Assembly: GCA_021790715.1 (NCBI GenBank)
Contig: JAJYGK010000139.1
Location: forward strand, 1-12,480
Length of the DNA: 12,480 nucleotides
Source of the DNA: Chloroflexota bacterium
Lineage (GTDB): Bacteria; Chloroflexota; Limnocylindria; Limnocylindrales; CSP1-4
Reading direction: 5' to 3'
Position numbers and translations under genes: made by a program. Positions 5,370-12,480 of this stretch are shown in pieces. Position 1 is the stretch's first letter, and the number at the start of each line of letters is the position of its first letter. A model generated the notes under the pieces. It was not told the origin of the DNA. It did no database searches and saw only the letters and a program-made list of their open reading frames with translations.

Positions 5370-6668
5370 ATGCCGTTCCGCTTCCTGACCGCCGGCGAAT
5401 CGCACGGCCCGGGCCTCGGCGCGATCCTCGAGGGCCTGCCGGCCGGCATCCCGGTGTCCGCCGACGCGATCGCACGCGACCTCGCGCGGCGGCAGCGCGG
5501 CTACGGGCGGGGCGCGCGGATGCACATCGAGCAGGACCGCGCGGAGATCCTGGGCGGCGTACGGCACGGGCGGACGCTCGGATCCCCGGTCCTGCTCGCG
5601 GTGCGCAACCGCGACTGGGAGAACTGGACGCGGGTCATGCAGGTGGAGGCGCTGTCGGAGGCCGAGGCGGCCGAACTGGCGGCGCTGGCCGAGGCCGGGA
5701 ATCGTCGCGCGACCCCCGTGACGCGCGTGCGGCCCGGACACGCCGATCTCGCCGGCGCGCTGAAGTACGGGACGACGGACGTCCGCGACGTGCTCGAACG
5801 GGCCAGCGCCCGCGAGACGACGATGCGGGTGGCGGCGGGCGCGGTCTGCCGCCCGTTCCTCGCCGCACTCGGCATCGACGTGTGGAGCTTCACGGCCGAG
5901 ATCGGCGGCGTCGCGATGGACCCGGCACGCGCGACGCGCACGCGCGAGGAGGCGGAGGCGAGTCCCCTGCGCTGCCCGGACCCCGAGGGCGAGGACGCGA
6001 TGATCGCCCGCATCGACGAGGCGCGCTCCCGCGGCGACACGGTCGGCGGCATCTTCGAGGTCGTGGCGCGCGGCGTGCCGGTGGGCCTCGGCAGCCACGT
6101 TCACTGGGACCGCCGCCTGGACGCCCGCATGGCGGGCGCGGTCTGCTCGATCCAGTCGGTCAAGGGGGTCGAGTTCGGGCTCGGCTTCGAGCAGACGCGC
6201 CGGTTCGGCTCGGAGGTCCACGACGTGGTCACCGGCATCGGGATCGAGGCCCCCGGCGACGCGCAGTCGGGCGCGGAGGATCGGGCCGGCCCGGAGGCCC
6301 AGGTGCGGCGCTGGCTCCACTCCACGAACCGGGCCGGCGGGCTGACGGGCGGCATCACGAACGGCGAGCCCCTCGTGGTGCGCGGGGCGGTCAAGCCGAT
6401 CTCGACGCTCGCCCGGCCGCTGCCCTCCGCCGACCTCCGGACCGGGCTGCCGGTGGAGACGGCGCACTACGAGCGCAGCGACATCAGCGTCGTGCCTGCC
6501 GCGGGGGTGATCGCCGAGGCGATGGTGCTCCTCGTGCTCGCCGATGCGGTCCTGGAGAAATTCGGCGGCGACAGCCTGGACGAGGTCCGGGACAACATGC
6601 GCCGGTACCTGGAACGCACCGTCGCGGACGCGCCGCTGGGCGACGCCATCGCCGGCGCGGACGCCTGA
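5370..6668 (+). CDS. aroC: Chorismate synthase
   Basis: This FMN-dependent enzyme converts EPSP to chorismate by 1,4-trans elimination. The product has 432 residues, at the long end for the bacterial family (about 360-400). It begins canonically with MPFRFLTAGESHG (active-site His12). Further signatures are GYGRGARMHIEQD (44-56), the second family signature ERASARETTMRVAAGA (143-158), NRAGGLTGGITNGE in the FMN-binding half, and RSDISVVPAAGVIAEAMV starting at residue 369. The extra length lies in acidic or Ala-rich stretches such as the segment near 93-112 and the region GDAQSGAEDRAGPE. The gene begins 22 nt after aroE. No clear Shine-Dalgarno is visible before the ATG at 5370; an ATG at 5365 is out of frame. 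Confidence 0.96.
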   Translation: MPFRFLTAGESHGPGLGAILEGLPAGIPVSADAIARDLARRQRGYGRGARMHIEQDRAEILGGVRHGRTLGSPVLLAVRNRDWENWTRVMQVEALSEAEAAELAALAEAGNRRATPVTRVRPGHADLAGALKYGTTDVRDVLERASARETTMRVAAGAVCRPFLAALGIDVWSFTAEIGGVAMDPARATRTREEAEASPLRCPDPEGEDAMIARIDEARSRGDTVGGIFEVVARGVPVGLGSHVHWDRRLDARMAGAVCSIQSVKGVEFGLGFEQTRRFGSEVHDVVTGIGIEAPGDAQSGAEDRAGPEAQVRRWLHSTNRAGGLTGGITNGEPLVVRGAVKPISTLARPLPSADLRTGLPVETAHYERSDISVVPAAGVIAEAMVLLVLADAVLEKFGGDSLDEVRDNMRRYLERTVADAPLGDAIAGADA

Positions 6669-6669
6669 G

Positions 6670-8346
6670 GTGGACCTCGTCCTGATCGGGCCCCCGGGGA
6701 GCGGGAAGAGCGCTGCGGGGCGACGGGTCGCGGCGCGGCACGGGGTGCCGTTCATCGACCTGGACGACGCGATCGAGGCGTCGGCCGGGCGACCGATCCC
6801 GGCGATCTTCGAGACCGAGGGCGAGGCCGGCTTCCGGGCACGCGAGCGCGAGGCCATTGCCGCGATCTGCGCGCGGGACGACGACCGACGCCCCGACGTC
6901 ACCCGGGTGGTGGCCGTCGGCGGCGGAGCCGTCATCGATCCGCGCAACCGCTGGCGGCTGTTCCACGGGCGGCGGGTGATCGGCCTCCATGCGCCCGCCG
7001 GCGTGCTGCTGCGCAGGCTGCGCGGCGCGCCGGTCCGGCCGCTCCTCTCCGGCCGCGATCCGCGACTCCTGCTCGACGAACTCCTGACCGCCCGAGCCCG
7101 GTGGTACGCGGCCGGCGAGGCCGTCGAGGCCGCGACCGGCGTGGCCGCCGTGGCGGCCCGCATCGAGGAGCGCCTGGCGCTCCCCGCCCCGGCGGGAACG
7201 TCCCTCCTGCGGGCCGAGACGCCGATCGGGCGGCTCACGATCGGCGACGGCGACGCGGGGCCGCGGCTCATCGAGGCGCTCGCCGCGCTGGGGGCCGCGC
7301 GCGTCGCGGTCGTCTCCGAGCCCGTGGCCTGGCGGCTGCACGGAGCGCGCCTGGCCGCGGCGCTGTCGGGCGCCGGCCTGGAGGTCGTCCCCCTGCTGAT
7401 GCCGTCGGGCGAGGCGGCCAAGACCGTCGCCGCGTACGGCCGGCTGGTCCGCTCGCTCGCCGCCGCCCGCCTCGAGCGTGGCGACCCGCTGGTCGCGATC
7501 GGCGGCGGCGCGCTCGGCGACGCGGCCGGCTTCGCGGCCGCCACCTACCTGCGGGGCGTGCCCCTGGTGCACGTGCCGACGACGCTCGTCGCGCAGATCG
7601 ATTCGTCGATCGGCGGCAAGACGGCGATCGACATCCCGGAGGGCAAGAACCTGGTCGGGGCATTCCACCAGCCGCGTGCCGTCGTCGCCGACATCGGGCT
7701 GCTGGCGACGCTCCCGGTCCGGCACCGCCGCGCGGCCCTGGGAGAGGCGGTCAAGTACGCCGCGCTGGGGGACGAGGCGCTCTTCGGGCTGCTCGAGCGC
7801 GAGGCCGGGGCGCTGGCGCGGGGCAGGCGCGCGTTCGGGTCGGGCGCCATCGCGGAGCTCGTCGAGCGGTGCGCCTGGGCCAAGGTCGAGGTCGTGGCGG
7901 GCGACGAGCGCGAACAGGCCGGCCGGGTCGTCCTCAACCTCGGGCACTCGATCGGCCACGCCGTCGAGGCCGCGGCCGGCTACCGGCGGATCCTGCACGG
8001 CGAGGCGGTGGCCTGCGGCCTGCTCGGCGCCGTCGCGGTCGGCCTCGCCTGCGCCGTGACTCCCCCGGATCGGGCGGCACGCATCCGCCGGCTGCTGGCG
8101 ACGGCCGGGCTGGCGCAGGACCCACCCGGCGTCCCGGAGGCCGCCGTCCGCGACCTCCTGGCCCGCGACAAGAAGCACGCCGCCGGCCGGCTCCGATGGG
8201 TGCTCCCGACCGGGTCCGGCGTGACGGTGCGGACGGACGTGCCGGAGGAGGCGGTCGCGGCCGGGATCGCGGCCGCGCTCGCCGGGGGTCGGGCGGCACC
8301 GGGAGCGGCGGAGACGACCCGCGACATGGCATCCGCCCGTGCCTGA
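6670..8346 (+). CDS. aroKB: Bifunctional shikimate kinase / 3-dehydroquinate synthase (AroK-AroB fusion)
   Basis: One 558-residue frame carries two pathway enzymes. Residues 1 to about 170 are shikimate kinase: Walker A GPPGSGKS (7-14), shikimate-binding Asp32 in IDLDD, Arg56 in GFRARE, GGG (84-86) and the lid RPLL (123-126). Residues from about 180 to 540 are 3-dehydroquinate synthase: GGGALGDAAGF (278-288), PTTLVAQIDSS (303-313), GGKTAID (315-321), KNLVGAFHQP (326-335), with probable zinc ligands Glu359, His426 and His443. The linker is short and no stop or plausible internal start separates the domains. The GTG at 6670 is one nt after the aroC stop and begins directly on the Walker-A beta strand; upstream in-frame codons lie inside aroC and give non-kinase sequence. 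AroK-AroB fusions are known, for example in Thermotoga. Confidence 0.95.
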   Translation: MDLVLIGPPGSGKSAAGRRVAARHGVPFIDLDDAIEASAGRPIPAIFETEGEAGFRAREREAIAAICARDDDRRPDVTRVVAVGGGAVIDPRNRWRLFHGRRVIGLHAPAGVLLRRLRGAPVRPLLSGRDPRLLLDELLTARARWYAAGEAVEAATGVAAVAARIEERLALPAPAGTSLLRAETPIGRLTIGDGDAGPRLIEALAALGAARVAVVSEPVAWRLHGARLAAALSGAGLEVVPLLMPSGEAAKTVAAYGRLVRSLAAARLERGDPLVAIGGGALGDAAGFAAATYLRGVPLVHVPTTLVAQIDSSIGGKTAIDIPEGKNLVGAFHQPRAVVADIGLLATLPVRHRRAALGEAVKYAALGDEALFGLLEREAGALARGRRAFGSGAIAELVERCAWAKVEVVAGDEREQAGRVVLNLGHSIGHAVEAAAGYRRILHGEAVACGLLGAVAVGLACAVTPPDRAARIRRLLATAGLAQDPPGVPEAAVRDLLARDKKHAAGRLRWVLPTGSGVTVRTDVPEEAVAAGIAAALAGGRAAPGAAETTRDMASARA

Positions 8347-8767
8347 GCGACGAGACCGCCGGGGCGAGGGTCCCAGCGGGCGCGCACCGGACGCCGTGCC
8401 TCCGGAGCTCCGGCGCCTGCGCCGGCGGATCGATGCCCTCGACCGGCGCATCGTCGCGCTGATGAACGAGCGGGCGCGGCTGGGCCTGGAGGCCGGCGCC
8501 GCGAAGCAGACGGCGGGTCGCCGCACGGTGCTCGACGCGGCACGCGAGCGCGAGGTGCTCCTGCGGGTCGCCATGGCGAACGACGGCCCGCTGCCCCAGG
8601 AGGAGCTCCTGGCGGTCTACCGGAGGCTGATCGCCGCGACGCGGCGGATCGAGACGGCCGCCCGGCGGCGCGGCTCGGGCGACGGGACGGGTCCGTCCGG
8701 CGCTGCCGGACCGGGGCTCCCCGGCGCTGCCGGCCCGGGGCCGCACGCCGAGGATCCGCGCGCCTAG
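8339..8767 (+). CDS. Chorismate mutase, AroQ class
   Basis: This enzyme rearranges chorismate to prephenate, committing it to Phe/Tyr. The product has 142 residues. The all-helical mutase domain spans about residues 21-110 and aligns with the E. coli P-protein mutase: Arg28 (for E. coli Arg11) in LRRRIDALD, Arg45 (for Arg28), Lys56 (for Lys39), and Arg69/Glu70 (for Arg51/Glu52) in DAAREREVL. There is no prephenate dehydratase or dehydrogenase domain. The last 30 residues are a Gly/Pro/Ala tail made by a 24-nt imperfect repeat. The GTG at 8339 overlaps the aroKB stop by 8 nt; GTG 8396, immediately before the domain, is an alternative start giving 123 residues, and neither has a clear Shine-Dalgarno. 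It is the last gene of the aro operon. Confidence 0.9.
   Translation: MPERRDRRGEGPSGRAPDAVPPELRRLRRRIDALDRRIVALMNERARLGLEAGAAKQTAGRRTVLDAAREREVLLRVAMANDGPLPQEELLAVYRRLIAATRRIETAARRRGSGDGTGPSGAAGPGLPGAAGPGPHAEDPRA
8697..8744 (+). repeat. 24-nt imperfect tandem duplication in the chorismate mutase tail
   Basis: Two adjacent 24-nt units (8697-8720 and 8721-8744) differ at three positions and keep the reading frame. They encode GAAGPGLP/GAAGPGPH-type Gly-Ala-Pro sequence after the end of the mutase domain. It looks like replication slippage tolerated in a dispensable tail. Confidence 0.75.
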
Positions 8768-8790
8768 CGCGGGCGCGAGCGGCGCCGCGC
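8767..8790. terminator. GC-rich hairpin between the convergent aro and trp operons
   Basis: The 39-nt gap between the chorismate mutase stop (8767) and the trpA stop (8807) contains an interrupted stem: 8767-8772 pairs with 8785-8790 and, after a one-base bulge, 8774-8776 pairs with 8782-8784, leaving a 5-nt loop. There is no T tract on either strand. It may help end both convergent transcripts, but in sequence this GC-rich a stem of this size is not strong evidence. Confidence 0.3.
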
Positions 8791-8806
8791 CGGCTGCCGT
8801 GCGTGC

Positions 8807-9685
8807 TCAGGGCGTCCCGGGGCTCCGGGCTGCAGGCCGCGCCGTACCGCGACGCAGGTCGGCGATCAGCCGGGCCATCGCCTGCACGTCGCGTCCGTCG
8901 GACCCCAGGGCATCGACGAGGGCCGACGCCACCACCACGCCGTCGGCGACCCGTGCCAGGCGCCGGACGTGCGCGGCGCGGGAGACGCCGAACCCCACGG
9001 CCACCGGGACCGGGCTCACCGCGCGCACGTCCCGCACGAACGAACCGACCTCCGGCGCCAGGGTCGCCCGCGCACCCGTGGTCCCGACCAGCGACACGAC
9101 GTACAGGAAGCCGCCCGTCCGCGACGCGATCCAGGACCGCCGCGCGGCCGGCGTCGTGGGCGCCACCAGGTACACGATGCCGAGGCCCGCCTCGCGTGCG
9201 GCCGCCTCCACCGGCGCGCCCTCGTCGGGCGTCAGGTCGGCGAGGATCGCGGCGCTCGCGCCGGCATCGGCGAGCCTCCGCATCGGGCCTGCGGGCTCCC
9301 GGCCGCCGACCACCTGGTTGACATAGGCCATCGGGACGAGGGGGACGCCGGGGCGCTCGGCGTGCACGCGCCGGACGAGCTCCAGCGATCGGTCCAGCGA
9401 GGCACCCGCGCGCAGGGCCGCCGCCGATGCCCGCTGGAGCGTCGTGCCGTCCGCGAGCGGGTCGGAGTACGGCAGGCCGACCTCGAGCAGGTCCGCCCCG
9501 GCGTCGATCGCCGCCAGCGCGATCTGCAGGCTCGTCTCGGCGTCCGGATACCCCGCCACGACGTACGGCACGAGTGCGGTCCGGCCCGCGGCCGCCGCGG
9601 CCCCGAAGGCGGAGCGGAGCCGCGCCGCGCCCGGCGTGGCGTCGGTGCCGTTGACGACGTCGGATGCCACCGCTGCGGTCGTCAT
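8807..9685 (-). CDS. trpA: Tryptophan synthase alpha subunit
   Basis: The alpha subunit cleaves indole-3-glycerol phosphate to indole and glyceraldehyde-3-phosphate and passes indole to the beta subunit. The product has 292 residues (family about 260-270), with the excess in a 20-residue N-terminal extension and a short basic C-terminal tail. The catalytic pair is present: Glu68 in LLEVGLPYSD and Asp79 in SDPLADG. Other family features are MAYVNQVVG (119-127, with Q replacing the usual proline after Asn), ILADLTPDE, VYLVAPTT (171-178), the loop-6 segment SLVGTTGA (198-205) and the phosphate-binding GFGVS (231-235). The ATG overlaps the trpCFB stop (ATGA) and is preceded at 7 nt by AGGAGG, so the two tryptophan synthase subunits are translationally coupled. 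Confidence 0.96.
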   Translation of the reverse strand: MTTAAVASDVVNGTDATPGAARLRSAFGAAAAAGRTALVPYVVAGYPDAETSLQIALAAIDAGADLLEVGLPYSDPLADGTTLQRASAAALRAGASLDRSLELVRRVHAERPGVPLVPMAYVNQVVGGREPAGPMRRLADAGASAAILADLTPDEGAPVEAAAREAGLGIVYLVAPTTPAARRSWIASRTGGFLYVVSLVGTTGARATLAPEVGSFVRDVRAVSPVPVAVGFGVSRAAHVRRLARVADGVVVASALVDALGSDGRDVQAMARLIADLRRGTARPAARSPGTP

Positions 9686-12480
9686 GCCGGCGCCTCCTCG
9701 TCGCCGCCGAGCACCCCCATGTCCTTGTCGCCCCGCCCCGAGAGGCCGAGCACGACCAGCGCATCGGCGGGGAGCGCGCCGCGCGGAGCACCCCCATCTC
9801 CCGGCCCGCCCGGCCCGCCCGGCCCGCCCGGCCCGCCTCCGGCACGGGTGTCGCCGCTTCCGGCGAGCAGCACCGGCAGCGCCGCGATGGCATGCGCGGG
9901 CTCGAGCGCCGGGATGATCCCCTCGGTGCGCGTCAGGAGCGTGAGCGCCTCGATCGCCTCGGCGTCCGTCGCCGCCAGGATCTCCATCCGTCCCGCCTCG
10001 TACAGCGCCGCGACCTGGGGCCCGATGCCGGGGTAGTCGAGCCCGGCCGATGCCGAGATCGCCTCGATCACCTGCCCGTCGGCGTCCTGCAGCATGTACG
10101 AGCGCGCCCCGTGGAGCACCCCCGGCGTGCCGCCGGCGAGCGCCGCGGCATGGCGTCCGGTCCCGATCCCCTCCCCCGCGGCCTCCACGGCCACGATCCG
10201 CACGGACGGCTCACCGAGGAACCGCGTGAAGAGCCCGATCGCGTTGGAGCCGCCGCCGACGCACGCGACGACCGCGTCCGGCAGCCTCCCCTCCAGGGAG
10301 GCGAGCTGGGCCGCCGCCTCGTCGCCGATGACGCGCTGCAGATCCCGCACGATCGTCGGGTACGGGTGCGGCCCGACCGCCGACCCGAGCACGTAGTGGG
10401 TGGTGCGGACGCTGGTCACCCAGTCGCGCATCGCCTCGTTGGTGGCGTCCTTGAGCGTGCCGCTGCCCGACGTCACCTCGCGCACCTCGGCCCCGAGGGC
10501 CCGCATGCGCAGCACGTTCGGAGCCTGGCGCCGGATGTCCTCGCGGCCCATGAACACGGTGCACGGCAGGTCGAGGAGCGCGCACGCCGTCGCGGTGGCG
10601 ACGCCGTGCTGGCCCGCCCCCGTCTCGGCGATCACGCGCACCTTTCCGAGCCGGCGTGTCAGCAGCGCCTGTCCGATCGCGTTGGTGATCTTGTGCGCGC
10701 CCGTGTGGTTGAGGTCCTCGCGCTTCAGGTAGAGGCGGAGCCGGCCCGGCTCACGGCCCGCCCGTCGCTCCACCTCCGCCGCCAGGCGGTCGGCCCGGTA
10801 CAACGGCGAGGGCCGCCCGATGTAGTCGCGGCGCAGGATCCGCAGGTCGGCCCAGAAGCGGGGGTCGACTCGCAGCTCCGACCAGGCCGCCTCGAGCTCG
10901 CGGAGTGCCGCGACGAGGGTCTCCGGCACGTACCGGCCACCGAACTGGCGGCCGATGCCCCACCTGCCCGCGGCGTCGGCGTCGAGCAGCCCCGGATCGA
11001 CGGGGGTGGGCCGCGACGGGGCGAGCGGCAGGTCCAGGCGCGCCGCGCGCGCCCGCTTGACGAAGAGGCCGACGAGGAACGGGTCCTTGCGCGGGCGCAG
11101 GAGGCGACCGCCCCGGCGGCCCGGGCCGGGGACGGCCGATGCGTTGCCGGGCGAGAGGGCGAGCCGGCGGCCGGTCCCCTCCTCCACCCCCGAGGCGACG
11201 TCGACACCGACGGCCGCGATCGTGCGCAGGGCCGTGGCGACGCTGGCCGCGGTCAGCCCGCCGGCCAGGACCACGGGGATCTCGCGCGCGACCGAGGCCG
11301 CGAGCGGGGCGTCCGCGCGCGCCCCGGTGCCGCCGAGCGCGACGGGATCGGCGGCATCGAGCACGAGCCACGCGACTCCGGGCCGTGCGAGCAGGTCGCG
11401 GCCCTCAGACACGAGGCGCCGGATGAGGGCGTCGCGCCCGTCCGCCGGGGCGGCGGACGCTGTCGGCGCGCGCAGGACGCCGATCGCGGGGAGCCCGCGC
11501 GACGCGGCCTCCGGCAGGCCGCCGCGCCCGGACCACTGGATCGCATCGAGGCCGATCCGGGCCGCCATCCCGGCACCGTCGGACGGGTCCACGTCGCCGA
11601 CGACGCCGACGACGGTCGGCCGCCCGTCCGCGCCGCGGAGCGCCCGGGCATGCGCGGCCAGCGCGGCGGCCTCCGCCGCGGACAGGCAGCGCCGCGTGCC
11701 CTCGACCAGGTTGAGCCCGACGGCGTCCGCTCCGGCCGCGACGGCCGCCTCGATCCCCCGGGCGTCGGTGATGCCGCAGATCTTGACCCACGGCCGCCGG
11801 TCCGCGGCCGCGAGGTCCTCGGCCGCCGACGGCGCCCGTCCCGCCGCGACGAACGCGGCCGTCCGCGACCGGATGCCGGCCTCGTCGGACCGCATGAGCG
11901 CCTCGCCCACGAGCGCGGCGTCGAAGCCGAGCGCGCGCCAGGCCGCCAGCACGGACGGCTCCCGGACACCCGACTCCGCGACGACGAGCCGGTCGTCCGG
12001 CACCAGGCCCCGAAGGCGTTCGGCGTGGCCGGTGTCGACCGCCAGCGAGCGCAGGTCGCGGTTGTTGATCCCGACGATCCGCGCGCCGCTGCCGAGCGCG
12101 CGCTCGAGCTCGCGTTCCTCGTGCACCTCGACGAGCGGCTCGAGCCCGACGTCGCGCGCGACGTCGACGAGCCGCCGAAGCGCGCGGCCCGGGTGCAGGG
12201 CTGCGATGAGCAGCGCCAGGTCCGCGCCGGCCGCGCGCAGCAGCGGGAGCTGGCGCGGGTCGACGACGAAGTCCTTGGCCAGCACCGGCAGCGGCACGGC
12301 GGCGCGCACCGCGGCCAGGTCGTCGAGGGAGCCGCCGAACCAGTGCGGCTCCACGAGCACGGAGACGATCGAGGCGCCGCCGGCCGCGTAGGCACGGGCG
12401 CGCGGCACGAGATCCTCCCCGGTCGCGGCGAGCGGGCCGGCCGACGGCGAGCGGCGCTTGGCCTCCGCGATGACGTGCAG
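9682..12480 (-). CDS. trpCFB: Trifunctional TrpC-TrpF-TrpB fusion (IGP synthase / PRA isomerase / tryptophan synthase beta), 5' partial
   Basis: The frame is open from the right edge to the stop at 9682, giving 932 visible residues (numbered from the edge). Residues 1-229 are indole-3-glycerol-phosphate synthase, missing its N-terminus: IAEAKRRSPS (4-13), catalytic Lys69 in LAKDF, GINNRDL (137-143) and VAESGV. Residues 231-481 are phosphoribosylanthranilate isomerase: VKICGIT (232-238, Cys235), Asp375 in LVLDA, GGTG (383-386), AGGL and SGVEEGTG. Residues 508-932 are tryptophan synthase beta: FGGRYVPETL, HTGAHKITN (592-600, PLP Lys597), AETGAGQHG (618-626), GGGSN (742-746) and SGRGDKD (914-920). 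No stop, and no ATG or well-placed GTG/TTG, lies at either domain junction, so separate TrpF or TrpB starts are unlikely. A 25-residue insert sits before the TrpF KDP motif and a Gly-Gly-Pro insert near the TrpB end. The gene is followed by trpA. Confidence 0.93.
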   Translation of the reverse strand: MHVIAEAKRRSPSAGPLAATGEDLVPRARAYAAGGASIVSVLVEPHWFGGSLDDLAAVRAAVPLPVLAKDFVVDPRQLPLLRAAGADLALLIAALHPGRALRRLVDVARDVGLEPLVEVHEERELERALGSGARIVGINNRDLRSLAVDTGHAERLRGLVPDDRLVVAESGVREPSVLAAWRALGFDAALVGEALMRSDEAGIRSRTAAFVAAGRAPSAAEDLAAADRRPWVKICGITDARGIEAAVAAGADAVGLNLVEGTRRCLSAAEAAALAAHARALRGADGRPTVVGVVGDVDPSDGAGMAARIGLDAIQWSGRGGLPEAASRGLPAIGVLRAPTASAAPADGRDALIRRLVSEGRDLLARPGVAWLVLDAADPVALGGTGARADAPLAASVAREIPVVLAGGLTAASVATALRTIAAVGVDVASGVEEGTGRRLALSPGNASAVPGPGRRGGRLLRPRKDPFLVGLFVKRARAARLDLPLAPSRPTPVDPGLLDADAAGRWGIGRQFGGRYVPETLVAALRELEAAWSELRVDPRFWADLRILRRDYIGRPSPLYRADRLAAEVERRAGREPGRLRLYLKREDLNHTGAHKITNAIGQALLTRRLGKVRVIAETGAGQHGVATATACALLDLPCTVFMGREDIRRQAPNVLRMRALGAEVREVTSGSGTLKDATNEAMRDWVTSVRTTHYVLGSAVGPHPYPTIVRDLQRVIGDEAAAQLASLEGRLPDAVVACVGGGSNAIGLFTRFLGEPSVRIVAVEAAGEGIGTGRHAAALAGGTPGVLHGARSYMLQDADGQVIEAISASAGLDYPGIGPQVAALYEAGRMEILAATDAEAIEALTLLTRTEGIIPALEPAHAIAALPVLLAGSGDTRAGGGPGGPGGPGGPGDGGAPRGALPADALVVLGLSGRGDKDMGVLGGDEEAPA
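9693..9698 (-). promoter_or_regulatory. Shine-Dalgarno of trpA inside the trpCFB frame
   Basis: The minus strand reads AGGAGG here, 7 nt before the trpA ATG (9685-9683). The same bases encode part of the DEE residues at the TrpB C-terminus. Its strength supports the trpA start and translational coupling at the ATGA overlap. Confidence 0.8.
9802..9837 (-). repeat. Four perfect 9-nt tandem repeats encoding (Gly-Gly-Pro)n in TrpB
   Basis: The unit CGGCCCGCC (+ strand) occurs four times without mismatch. Because the unit is a multiple of three, the trpB frame survives, and on the coding strand it spells Gly-Gly-Pro repeats at visible residues about 882-893. The repeat lies in an insert of roughly 25-30 residues between the HAIAALPVLL helix and the conserved ALVVLGLSGRGDKD strand, where most TrpB proteins have a short connection. 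Confidence 0.9.

Noticed and set aside
6544..6669. Upstream ATG start for aroKB at 6544
   Set aside because: The extra 42 codons lie inside aroC and give no kinase-like sequence; GTG 6670 directly precedes the Walker-A strand and follows the aroC stop by one nt.
5280..7544. Long minus-strand frames opposite aroC and aroKB
   Set aside because: They are low-complexity Arg/Ala/Pro-rich translations antisense to genes with complete catalytic motifs; typical of GC-rich DNA.

Overview
This is a very GC-rich bacterial chromosomal window that is almost entirely aromatic amino acid biosynthesis. No gene here fixes the taxon. The GC-rich codon use, CCA-encoded tRNAs, AroK-AroB fusion and fused Trp enzymes would suit a GC-rich Chloroflexota or Actinomycetota lineage; this is an inference from general character, not from a marker gene. 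No mobile element, CRISPR array or phage gene was seen.

Layout. Positions 134-311 hold two rightward tRNA genes with encoded CCA ends, tRNA-Ser(GCU) and tRNA-Arg(GCG), followed by a hairpin terminator. Positions 364-726 carry no credible protein gene but hold an unexplained cluster of hairpins, three with C-run loops, and a good leftward promoter match. A leftward alpha/beta-hydrolase (esterase family) gene lies at 727-1761 and diverges from the aro operon.

The rightward aro operon starts with a promoter at 1814-1843, a 12-residue leader peptide with four aromatic codons in a row (Phe-Tyr-Phe-Tyr), and a strong intrinsic terminator at 1936-1962. The terminator 5' arm is mimicked by a segment just after the leader stop codon. 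This is the layout of ribosome-mediated transcription attenuation responding to Phe/Tyr-tRNA charging. The genes that follow are DAHP synthase (aroF), EPSP synthase (aroA), shikimate dehydrogenase (aroE), chorismate synthase (aroC), a bifunctional shikimate kinase/3-dehydroquinate synthase (aroKB) and an AroQ-class chorismate mutase. Junctions are overlaps or gaps of 22 nt or less, so they probably form one transcript. Together they cover every step from PEP plus erythrose-4-phosphate to chorismate except 3-dehydroquinate dehydratase, and then commit chorismate to prephenate.

Converging on this operon from the right is a leftward trp operon. A single reading frame, open to the window edge, encodes indole-3-glycerol-phosphate synthase, phosphoribosylanthranilate isomerase and tryptophan synthase beta (TrpC-TrpF-TrpB). 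It is followed by trpA through an ATGA overlap. The two operons end 39 nt apart, so the chorismate-making operon and a chorismate-consuming branch sit tail to tail. The 5' end of trpC and any trpE/G/D genes lie outside the window.
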